This document shows, piece by piece, positions 1 to 5,623 of a DNA stretch of 6,907 nucleotides (positions are counted from its first letter, which is position 1; every line of letters starts with the position of its first letter). Under the pieces are notes generated by a model, which was given only the letters and a program-made list of their open reading frames with translations, ran no database searches and was not told the DNA's origin. The stretch is from contig CAJUGZ010000235.1 in assembly GCA_910585855.1 (NCBI GenBank), positions 1 to 6,907 on the forward strand. The letters run 5' to 3'. The translations under genes were made by a program, and so were the position numbers. The stretch is from an uncultured Lachnospiraceae bacterium (GTDB taxonomy: Bacteria > Bacillota_A > Clostridia > Lachnospirales > Lachnospiraceae).

Positions 1-2
1 CC

Positions 3-43
3 TTTTTTTGCATACCCTGCATAGAAGCAGGATATGCAAAAAA
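3..43 (-). repeat. Terminal hairpin of large repeat, copy 1
   Basis: Seven T, then GCATACCCTGC, a six-base loop (ATAGAA), GCAGGATATGC and six A. The arms pair over about 17 bp. One position is C against A on the plus strand but becomes a U-G wobble in minus-strand RNA, so the minus strand is the better-folding sense. It differs from the hairpin at 6855-6895 by a single loop base over 41 bp. The T-run precedes the stem and the A-run follows it on both strands, so this is not an intrinsic terminator. Confidence 0.8.
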
Positions 44-224
44 TTCTAGGTGTTTTCACAGAAGTCCAAGACTTTCTAACCGTTCTCCGAAGTCGCAGCC
101 AAAGGACAGGAGCAAACCGCCTCTTACTGTTGGTTGAAAAGCAGTAGAAATTATATTTTATTACAGAACAAGTTTTCAACAAAGTTTAGACACGATTCTT
201 TTTTTGTTTCGGAGTCAAGAAACA

Positions 225-252
225 GCCAGATTCGAAAATGGGGAACAGCCTG
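225..252 (-). repeat. 28-bp perfect inverted repeat with 526-553
   Basis: The 28 bases here (starting GCCAGATTCG, ending GGAACAGCCTG) are the exact reverse complement of 526-553. Surrounding repeat sequence is much less conserved, and the equivalent stretch in the right-hand copy (about 6650-6677) keeps only the two ends. The two arms enclose the hairpin at 307-347, so the left repeats could fold on themselves. Recent gene conversion or duplication between the two neighbouring copies would explain the perfect match. Confidence 0.85.
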
Positions 253-300
253 CAGTGACTTTGGAGAAAAGTTAGAAGTTCTTGACTTCTGCTTAGAAAC

Positions 301-560
301 CTAAGATTTTTTTCACATCCTGCTTTCATGCAGGGTGTGAAAAAAAAGGAGCGTGTTTAGCTCGCTTGTGTATCGAAACGTAACCATTTCGTGGCAGGTG
401 GAATCGTTTGGATATGTCCATTTCGTTTTGGCTGCCATGCGAGCGAATTGCGCTCCGGTCTGTCCGGCTGGAGAAATAAAAATGCAGAAGTCTTAGAACT
501 TCTTACTTTTTGGAAACCGGAACAACAGGCTGTTCCCCATTTTCGAATCTGGCGTCCCCC
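301..560 (+). repeat. Dispersed repeat arm A, inverted relative to 6641-6901
   Basis: From CTAAGATTTT at 301 through the hairpin (307-347), GGAGCGTGTTTAG, GTGGCAGGTG, GTTTTGGCTGC, GAATTGCGCTCCGGTCTGTCCGG, GAAGTC, CTTTTTGGAAACCGGAAC and TCTGGCGTCC, this tracks the reverse complement of 6641-6901. The lengths are 260 and 261 bp and identity is roughly three quarters by eye. A block at about 362-391 is unlike the other copy although its length is kept. The body carries its own small stems, such as AGAAGTC-TTAG-AACTTCT at 486-503. A GTG-initiated frame (391-615) is open here but is rejected as a gene. The family, mechanism of spread and function are not recognised. Confidence 0.85.
307..347 (+). 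repeat. Terminal hairpin of large repeat, copy 2
   Basis: Seven T, CACATCCTGC, loop TTTCAT, GCAGGGTGTG and eight A. It pairs over 17-18 bp with one T-G wobble at 318/335. Relative to the other two hairpins, two stem positions are changed on both sides (a G-C pair became T-A, and a T-A pair became C-G), so pairing is kept. It marks the junction between the 1-350 palindrome and repeat arm A. Confidence 0.8.
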
Positions 561-612
561 TCAAATTAACGCCCCTCCCCCAAAAACTATTAAAATTTTG
601 GAATTAAAACAC

Positions 613-746
613 TAAAATCCAAGCATAATTCTACACCGAGCCCGCTTTCGCTTACCATTCCTTGTAGCAAACACATAAGACACAAAATACATACCTAAAT
701 GCCGACAGGAAATGATGCCCCTTTGTAGACCTACCCTTGGATTTTA
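613..746 (+). repeat. Foldable intergenic repeat, copy 1 (candidate structured RNA)
   Basis: The ends TAAAATCCAAG (613-623) and CTTGGATTTTA (736-746) are perfect inverted repeats. The helix continues inward to give about 18 of 22 pairs (613-634 with 725-746). Inside are blocks shared with 2895-3001 read on the minus strand: CCGAGCCCGCTTTCGCTTA (636-654, one mismatch) and 693-730 (31 of 38 bases). Between them lies a variable 38-nt segment that is only 7 nt in the other copy. CGAG at 637-640 can pair with TTCG across a CCCGCT loop. The copy lies about 50 bp beyond the stop of the SUKH gene and reads opposite to it. It could be a mobile palindromic repeat or a structured RNA; I do not recognise a named family. 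Confidence 0.7.
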
Positions 747-796
747 ACTATATCTACCAACCAGAAGTATAATATTTCCCCTATTTTTTTATACAA

Positions 797-1576
797 TTAT
801 TCCGCCCTTATAATCATAATTGATATATCATCTTTACAATAAATATAAAAAGCCTTTTCTTCTTCATCAAAACAATACCGATAAAAAGAATCTAATGCTC
901 CATAAAAAGTCATATTTTTTCCCATTGCAGATAAATCAATTTTTTTCTTGGACAACTCTTTTTTTACTTCCTCCTCACTCGCATAGTCTTCCTGATAAAA
1001 CTCCCATCCATTTTCATTTAACACCTCTTGTGCCGTTGTATATTCTACGCCAACAAGAGCATCCAATAACACACACATCAAATATTCAGATAACGTACAC
1101 GCAATTAACTTCCAATCTGCTAATTCATCTGCCTCATGCTGCATATAAACAGGAGGATTTTCCAAAGCCAATTCCTTTTCCTTTATACCATAAATTACAA
1201 CTCCCGCCGAATAATCACTGCCAATCTGTAAATAATTCTCCACCAATTCTGACCACTGTTCTTTTGGAATCTTTGAATACGGATAAAAAGCATTTTCTTT
1301 ACAAAACTCAGGATCATCAAAATCCTCCCTACAATCTTCAATTCCTTCTTCAATATATTGATAGGAAAAATAAGGAAGAGAATCACTATTTACCCAAATA
1401 TCTGCCGTAGATAATAATTCTTTATTTCTTACTAAACTTAAAAAATCAAATAATAATCGAGGAAGTTTTATATGATTCTCCTTTTCAAATAATTCTAATT
1501 CTTCTTTTGCTGCGGGTTCTGTATATCCAAATAGCTTTACCACTTCTATCGGTGTTAAATTATATTTTATAGCCAT
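797..1576 (-). CDS. SMI1/KNR4 (SUKH) family protein
   Basis: The product is 259 residues, with no signal peptide or membrane segment, so it is probably cytoplasmic. The N-terminal part shows the SUKH signature: an acidic helix followed by ENHIKLP and an LLFDFLS helix (about residues 27-47). A mid-region IGSD strand follows (118-121), then NPPVYMQHEADE (140-151), W155 and an LSEYL helix (162-166). SUKH proteins are often immunity proteins against secreted polymorphic toxins, but many stand alone with unknown roles. No toxin is visible here, so immunity is only a possibility. The C-terminal part (about 180-259) is acidic and lysine-rich and I do not recognise it. The start is ATG at 1576, set by GGAGG at 1585-1589; an upstream in-frame TTG at 1591 overlaps that site and is unlikely. 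The gene follows fucO by 54 bp and may be cotranscribed. It looks more AT-rich than the metabolic genes, which fits an accessory gene. Confidence 0.8.
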   Translation of the reverse strand: MAIKYNLTPIEVVKLFGYTEPAAKEELELFEKENHIKLPRLLFDFLSLVRNKELLSTADIWVNSDSLPYFSYQYIEEGIEDCREDFDDPEFCKENAFYPYSKIPKEQWSELVENYLQIGSDYSAGVVIYGIKEKELALENPPVYMQHEADELADWKLIACTLSEYLMCVLLDALVGVEYTTAQEVLNENGWEFYQEDYASEEEVKKELSKKKIDLSAMGKNMTFYGALDSFYRYCFDEEEKAFYIYCKDDISIMIIRAE

Positions 1577-1584
1577 ATTCCTAA

Positions 1585-1589
1585 CCTCC
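1585..1589 (-). promoter_or_regulatory. Ribosome binding site of the SUKH gene
   Basis: GGAGG on the minus strand lies 8 nt before ATG at 1576. It decides that start over the TTG at 1591, which would place the site inside the coding sequence. Confidence 0.8.
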
Positions 1590-1630
1590 AATCAAAAGAG
1601 TAGGATTTTGACATCCTTTCTCATATATTT

Positions 1631-2782
1631 TTATGAAAGAAGTGATTCGTATAACTTTTGAATATCTTCTACACTTGTTTCTTTTGGATTTCCCGGTCTG
1701 CAGGCATCATCATAAGCTGACTGTGCCAAGAAAGGAATATCTTCTTTCTTTACAATTTCCTTTAAATCAGCAGGAATCCCGACATCTTTTGACAATTTAC
1801 GAACAGCATTGATTGCTGCCCGTCTATATTCTTCCTGTGACATAGAATCCACATCTTTTACTCCCATAGCCCGAGCAATTTCACGATATTTTTCTCCGGT
1901 TGCATCTGCATTATATTCCATCACAGTAGGAAGAATAATTGCATTTGCAATACCATGCGGCGTATCATATAAAGCACCCAGCGGATGTGCCATAGAATGT
2001 ACAATACCAAGTCCTACATTAGAAAATCCCATTCCGGCAATATATTGCCCGAGTGCCATATCCGTTCTTCCTTCCGGGATATTTTCTACAGCATCTCTTA
2101 ATGAGCGGGAAATAATTTCAATTGCCTTTAAATGAAACATATCCGACAATTCCCATGCCCCCGCTGTAATATATCCTTCAATCGCATGTGTCAATGCATC
2201 CATTCCAGTTGCCGCCGTTAGCCCTTTTGGCATAGTAGACATCATCTCTGGATCAACAAACGCTACAACAGGAATGTCTTTTGGATCAACACAAACCATC
2301 TTTCGGTTTTTCTCCGCATCCGTAATCACATAATTAATCGTTACTTCTGCTGCCGTTCCAGCAGTAGTAGGCACTGCAAAAATAGGTACAGAAGGATTTT
2401 TTGTAGGTGCAACACCCTCTAAACTCACTACATCCGAAAATTCTGGATTTCTGATAATAATACCGATTGCTTTTGCCGTATCCATGGAAGAACCGCCGCC
2501 AACTGCAATTAAATAATCCGCACCAGACTTCTGAAATGCTGCTACTCCGCTTTGCACATTTTCAATAGTCGGATTCGGCTTAATCTCAGAATACAATTCA
2601 TAAGAAAGATTTGCTCCATCTAAAACATCCAAAACTCGTTTCGTTACTCCAAACTGAATCAAATCCGGATCAGAACACACCAATGCCTTTTTCAATCCCC
2701 GCCCATTCGCTTCCGATGCAATCTCTAAAATCGCACCAGCTCCATGATAAGAAGTTTCATTTAACACAAATCGATTTGCCAT
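1631..2782 (-). CDS. fucO: Lactaldehyde reductase (L-1,2-propanediol oxidoreductase), iron-dependent
   Basis: This 383-residue group III iron-containing alcohol dehydrogenase matches E. coli FucO in length and closely along the whole sequence as I recall it, from MANR and the LNET opening onward. It reduces L-lactaldehyde to L-1,2-propanediol with NADH in the cytoplasm, regenerating NAD+ during anaerobic growth on rhamnose or fucose. The N-terminal nucleotide-binding part has GGGSS (95-99) and the TTAGTAAEVT loop (139-148). Iron ligands by alignment are D195, H199, H262 and H276, in MDALTH, GIVHSMAHP and TPHG. ATG at 2782 follows AGAAAGGA (2793-2800). Its substrate is the product of the upstream aldolase RhaD, so the two form a functional pair, but they are separated by about 230 bp containing a foldable repeat and a possible promoter. 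Related 1,2-propanediol or other diol dehydrogenases are the only real alternative. The gene appears intact. Confidence 0.93.
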   Translation of the reverse strand: MANRFVLNETSYHGAGAILEIASEANGRGLKKALVCSDPDLIQFGVTKRVLDVLDGANLSYELYSEIKPNPTIENVQSGVAAFQKSGADYLIAVGGGSSMDTAKAIGIIIRNPEFSDVVSLEGVAPTKNPSVPIFAVPTTAGTAAEVTINYVITDAEKNRKMVCVDPKDIPVVAFVDPEMMSTMPKGLTAATGMDALTHAIEGYITAGAWELSDMFHLKAIEIISRSLRDAVENIPEGRTDMALGQYIAGMGFSNVGLGIVHSMAHPLGALYDTPHGIANAIILPTVMEYNADATGEKYREIARAMGVKDVDSMSQEEYRRAAINAVRKLSKDVGIPADLKEIVKKEDIPFLAQSAYDDACRPGNPKETSVEDIQKLYESLLS

Positions 2783-2811
2783 AATAAAAATTTCCTTTCT
2801 TTTTTATTCTA

Positions 2812-2820
2812 ATCATAACA
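2812..2820 (-). promoter_or_regulatory. Possible extended -10 promoter for fucO
   Basis: The minus strand reads TGTTATGAT, a TGn-extended -10 box, about 30 nt before the fucO ATG. The -35 position at 17 bp spacing is ATTATT, a poor match, so the call leans on the extended -10 alone. The surrounding spacer (2783-2894) is very AT-rich and other weak boxes exist in it. GTATACTATAC, an 11-bp palindrome, lies at 2881-2891, too far upstream to judge as an operator. Confidence 0.35.
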
Positions 2821-2894
2821 CTTTTATATAAAAAAATAATGTACACTAAATAATCCAAATAAACTCTTTTATTATCTCCCGTATACTATACACA

Positions 2895-3001
2895 GACGAA
2901 ATCGCAAAGACGGTCTACAAAAGGTCATCATTTCCCATTGACACTTAGGTGCTGTGCTAAGCGAGAGCGGGCTCGGCGCAGACTGCCCTTACGATTTCGT
3001 C
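2895..3001 (-). repeat. Foldable intergenic repeat, copy 2 (candidate structured RNA)
   Basis: Read on the minus strand, the first 24 bases pair with the last 24 over almost their whole length (GACGAAATCG with CGATTTCGTC at the ends; one mismatch and a few G-U pairs). The G-U pairs mostly favour minus-strand RNA. Inside are CGAG-CCCGCT-CTCG, a hairpin CGCTTAG-CACAGCAC-CTAAGTG with a wobble, and the 38-nt block shared with copy 1 (2913-2950 here). The outer arms are different from copy 1 yet still self-complementary. The element starts 10 bases after the rhaD stop and is therefore probably transcribed in the 3' end of the pyr-rha message. No U-run follows, so it is not a standard terminator but may still act as a 3' stabiliser or partial barrier. 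Confidence 0.75.
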
Positions 3002-3011
3002 TTCCTCCTCG

Positions 3012-3887
3012 CTACTTTTTTTCAGGAATCGGAACTACTTTCCCTCCAATTTGAAAATCCGGTTTCTCAAATAAAAATTTCTCTGGAATCTCTACATGAA
3101 ATGCTTTTCCCACATCCCGGAAATTCTCCGCTGTAATCGTCTGCAGTTTCTGAGGTACGACCGAATAAATTTTAATCAAAATCTCTGCCGATTTTTCCAC
3201 TGTATGAAGTAATCCAAATGTCAAATCAAAATCCTCTCCAGAACAGAACATGCCATGATGTGCCCATACCGCCACATCATACTGTTCCATCAATTTACTT
3301 GTTGCTACCGCAATTTCATGTCCGCCGGGTACCATCCAATCAACTACGCCAACTCCCTGCGGAAAGACAACAGGACATTCTGTCGCTGCCTCCCAAAGTT
3401 CTCTTGTAAAAATTTCATCCTTTAAAGGTAAAATAAACGTTAATGCAATAATATTTGTTGTATGTGCATGATAGATTACACGATGCCTTCCGTTTGTTAC
3501 ACGTTTTTTTACTTCATGATTCATCAGATGAGAAGGAAGTTCACTTGTCGGCACTCCTCCTTCTACCAGTCCCCAGCGAAGACGATAGTTTTCTCCTTTT
3601 TCGTCTAATTCAATAATTGCAATACAAGCCTCTGGGTCTACAATAATATTTCTAAAATACTTGCCGCTGCCTGTTACAAGAAAATACTCCCCTGCAAGTC
3701 CCGAAACCTCTGCTCCAATCGGAGTCCAAGCCCCGTTTTCATTTAGTCTTGGTTTAATTTCTTCTACTTCTTCCTGCTTTAACCGATAAGATAAGTTTCC
3801 GCCGTTTCTCTCATGCCATCCCTGATGAAATCCATCATCCGCCATTTTAATAAATCCACGGACAAATTTTGTGTCCAATATCCTCAT
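3012..3887 (-). CDS. rhaD: Rhamnulose-1-phosphate aldolase
   Basis: A 291-residue class II aldolase/adducin-family protein that splits L-rhamnulose 1-phosphate into dihydroxyacetone phosphate and L-lactaldehyde using zinc. E. coli RhaD (274 residues) is matched closely from memory. Shared segments are WHERNGGNLS (24-33), the phosphate-site VTGSGKYFRN (71-80), PTSELPSH with catalytic-type E116, HAHTTN with zinc ligands H140 and H142, and WAHHG with H211. A short C-terminal tail beyond the E. coli end accounts for the extra length. ATG at 3887 is preceded by AAGGAGG (3896-3902, spacing 8). The gene begins 23 bp after pyrD with no visible promoter or terminator between, so it is very likely cotranscribed with the pyrimidine genes. 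Its natural partner fucO lies just downstream; rhamnose isomerase, kinase and transporter are not in the window. Fuculose-1-phosphate aldolase is unlikely because those are shorter, about 215 residues. Confidence 0.93.
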   Translation of the reverse strand: MRILDTKFVRGFIKMADDGFHQGWHERNGGNLSYRLKQEEVEEIKPRLNENGAWTPIGAEVSGLAGEYFLVTGSGKYFRNIIVDPEACIAIIELDEKGENYRLRWGLVEGGVPTSELPSHLMNHEVKKRVTNGRHRVIYHAHTTNIIALTFILPLKDEIFTRELWEAATECPVVFPQGVGVVDWMVPGGHEIAVATSKLMEQYDVAVWAHHGMFCSGEDFDLTFGLLHTVEKSAEILIKIYSVVPQKLQTITAENFRDVGKAFHVEIPEKFLFEKPDFQIGGKVVPIPEKK

Positions 3888-3910
3888 AAAAAATTCCTCC
3901 TTATCCGCAC

Positions 3911-4813
3911 CTATCTAACACATCCAACCAGCTCCGTAATATCTTCTATTCCATGTCTTTCCATATATTGCTCAATTCCTTCTATAACCTCTATGGTAGC
4001 AGCAGGACGGAAAAAATTTGCTGTCCCGACAGAAACAGCGGTTGCTCCTGCCATTAAAAATTCAATCGCATCTTCTGCTGTTACAATTCCTCCCATTCCA
4101 ATAATAGGAAGTGTTACCGCATTTGCTGCCTGATATACCATTCGAACGGCAATCGGCTTAATAGCAGGTCCAGACAGCCCGCCTGTTTTATTTGCCAAAG
4201 CAAAACAGCGTTTTTCTATATCTATCTTCATTCCGGTCAGTGTATTAATCAAAGACAGTGCATCTGCCCCTCCTGCTTCTGCCGCTTTTGCCATATCGGA
4301 AATACTGGTTACATTTGGGCTTAATTTCATAATAATCGGCTGTTTTGCACGTTTTTTCAATTCTTTTGTAATCGTTTCCACTGCCTTTGGATCTTGTCCA
4401 AAAGCAATTCCGCCTTCTTTAACATTCGGACAGGAAATATTGATTTCCAAAAGATCGACCGCCTGATCAGAAAGGCGTTCCACTACTTCACAGTAATCCT
4501 CTATTGTTTTTCCGCATACATTTACAATTACTTTTGTCTGATACTGCTTTAAAAACAAAAGATCTCGCTGAATCAACACCTCTACGCCGGGATTTTGAAG
4601 TCCGATTGCATTTAACATTCCGCCATATGTTTCCGCTACTCTAGGTGTCGGATTCCCTGCCCACGGCACATTGGCAACCCCTTTTGTTACCACAGCTCCC
4701 AAACGATTTAAATCTACAAATTCACTGTATTCTTCACCCGATCCAAATGTTCCAGAAGCTGTCATCACCGGATTTTTTAACTCTACACCTGCGATGGTCA
4801 CCTTTGTATTCAT
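3911..4813 (-). CDS. pyrD: Dihydroorotate dehydrogenase B, catalytic subunit
   Basis: The 300-residue FMN-binding TIM-barrel subunit of class 1B dihydroorotate dehydrogenase. It oxidises dihydroorotate to orotate and passes electrons to PyrK and then NAD+. Visible landmarks are TASGTFG (18-24), VTKG with K44, the substrate loop NAIGLQNPG (68-76), NISCPN with catalytic base C128 (a cysteine, as in class 1 enzymes), KLSPN (163-167), the INTLTG loop (189-194), GGLSGPAIKP (211-220) and the phosphate-binding GMGG/GT elements (239-242, 263-264). The length is usual for the family. ATG at 4813 overlaps the pyrK stop by 4 bp (ATGA), and GGAGGTG at 4822-4828 inside pyrK serves it, so translation is probably coupled. 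This gives the equimolar subunits the heterotetramer needs. No anomaly is seen. Confidence 0.96.
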   Translation of the reverse strand: MNTKVTIAGVELKNPVMTASGTFGSGEEYSEFVDLNRLGAVVTKGVANVPWAGNPTPRVAETYGGMLNAIGLQNPGVEVLIQRDLLFLKQYQTKVIVNVCGKTIEDYCEVVERLSDQAVDLLEINISCPNVKEGGIAFGQDPKAVETITKELKKRAKQPIIMKLSPNVTSISDMAKAAEAGGADALSLINTLTGMKIDIEKRCFALANKTGGLSGPAIKPIAVRMVYQAANAVTLPIIGMGGIVTAEDAIEFLMAGATAVSVGTANFFRPAATIEVIEGIEQYMERHGIEDITELVGCVR

Positions 4814-5586
4814 TCGAACTTCACCTCCTCTGCATCAAATACCGGTCCGTCTTTGCAGACACGTTTATTATGTACATAAGAATGTGTATCCACTTCTTTT
4901 GACTGACAGACACAAGCCAGACAAGCCCCTATTCCACATGCCATTCTTTCTTCCAAAGAAATCTGTGCTTTTATTCCATGTTCTTTTGCATAGAGCTGTA
5001 CTGCACGCAGCATAGGTGTCGGACCACAGGCATAAATCTGATCTGCAGACAGATGATTCTCTTTTATTGCATCCAGTACCGTTCCTTTCGTACCAAATGT
5101 TCCGTCCTCTGTTGCAGTAAAAACTAAACCATACGGTTCAAACTCTTCTTTTAAAAATAAATCTGCACCACTTCGATAACCCAAGATAATTTCCTTTTCA
5201 CAGTGAAGCTGTTTTGCCAATTCTAACATAGGAGGAATTCCGATTCCGCCGCCGATTAAAAATGCTTTTTCTTTCTTTAATGTATAACCATTTCCTAAAG
5301 GTCCCATAATCTCTAAAACATCCCCGGACGAATAAGAAGAAATTTCCTTTGTCCCTGCTCCTGCGATGCGATAGACAATTCGAATCTGTCCCTGTTGCTG
5401 ATTTATTTCACAAATACTAATTGGTCTTGGAAGCAGTCGAGAACCCTCTTTACAATATACAGAAACAAACTGCCCCGGTACAGCAACTTCTGCAATCCGT
5501 TCTGTCTGAAACCAAACACTGTAGATACCTTCCGAAATTTTATCCTGATGTATGATTCTTACCTGCTCTTTCCATTTTTCAGCCAT
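4810..5586 (-). CDS. pyrK: Dihydroorotate dehydrogenase B, electron-transfer subunit
   Basis: A 258-residue ferredoxin-reductase-like protein carrying FAD and a [2Fe-2S] cluster, which lets PyrD use NAD+ as electron acceptor. Order of parts: an N-terminal FAD barrel with RPIS (54-57), GAGTK (76-80) and GPLGNGY (95-101); an NAD-binding domain with GGGIGIPPM (112-120) and CGPTPM (187-192); and a C-terminal cluster motif CGIGACLAC with C217, C222 and C225, and the fourth ligand C244 in RVCKDGPVF. I place the start at ATG 5586 because AAAGGA lies 6 nt upstream (5593-5598) and the protein then matches the family's usual size. An in-frame GTG at 5631 would add 15 residues and overlap pyrF, and has no good ribosome site. 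The gene follows pyrF by 37 bp and overlaps pyrD by 4 bp. Confidence 0.95.
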   Translation of the reverse strand: MAEKWKEQVRIIHQDKISEGIYSVWFQTERIAEVAVPGQFVSVYCKEGSRLLPRPISICEINQQQGQIRIVYRIAGAGTKEISSYSSGDVLEIMGPLGNGYTLKKEKAFLIGGGIGIPPMLELAKQLHCEKEIILGYRSGADLFLKEEFEPYGLVFTATEDGTFGTKGTVLDAIKENHLSADQIYACGPTPMLRAVQLYAKEHGIKAQISLEERMACGIGACLACVCQSKEVDTHSYVHNKRVCKDGPVFDAEEVKFE

Positions 5587-5592
5587 ATAAAA

Positions 5593-5598
5593 TCCTTT
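5593..5598 (-). promoter_or_regulatory. Ribosome binding site deciding the pyrK start
   Basis: AAAGGA on the minus strand sits 6 nt before ATG at 5586, within the 37-bp gap after the pyrF stop. It supports the 258-residue PyrK over the longer GTG-initiated version. Confidence 0.7.
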
Positions 5599-5623
5599 CT
5601 TTATGTAAATGATATCTTTATTT

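Larger units (their letters stand above)
1..350. repeat. Large imperfect palindrome with a hairpin at each end
   Basis: Reading inward from position 1 and, on the other strand, inward from 350 gives nearly the same sequence for about 95 bp: a T-run/hairpin/A-run unit, then TCTAGGT or TCTTAGGT, then a motif like CAGAAGTC, then TTCTCC and AAGTC. Identity of the arms is roughly 80 percent by eye. The centre (about 96-255) is not symmetrical and holds a 28-bp stretch repeated in inverted form at 526-553. I see no reading frame with a ribosome binding site in it. It resembles a miniature transposable or REP-like element, but I see no transposase and no clear target duplication. The left hairpin continues off the window, so the true outer border is unknown. 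Confidence 0.75.

Noticed and set aside
307..347. Hairpin with flanking T- and A-runs as an intrinsic terminator
   Set aside because: On both strands the T-run precedes the stem and the A-run follows it, the reverse of a terminator.
391..615. Open frame of 74 codons in repeat arm A, similar in translation to 6794-6603 in arm B
   Set aside because: It has a GTG start without a ribosome site, and a one-base indel shifts the frame near the N-terminus. Across 48 aligned codons I count about 12 amino-acid-changing against 5 silent differing codons, which is not the pattern of a conserved protein. The similarity is explained by the DNA repeat.
1..796. CRISPR array or tRNA/rRNA gene in the gene-free left end
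   Set aside because: There are no evenly spaced direct repeats with spacers, and no cloverleaf or rRNA-like sequence; the region is explained by inverted dispersed repeats.
820..1410. 196-codon open frame on the plus strand
   Set aside because: It is antisense to the SUKH gene, has a low-complexity composition and matches no family; the minus-strand gene has a good start and recognisable motifs.
1602..1617. Small inverted repeat AGGAT/ATCCT between fucO and the SUKH gene as a terminator
   Set aside because: The stem is only 5 bp and no proper U-run follows on the minus strand.
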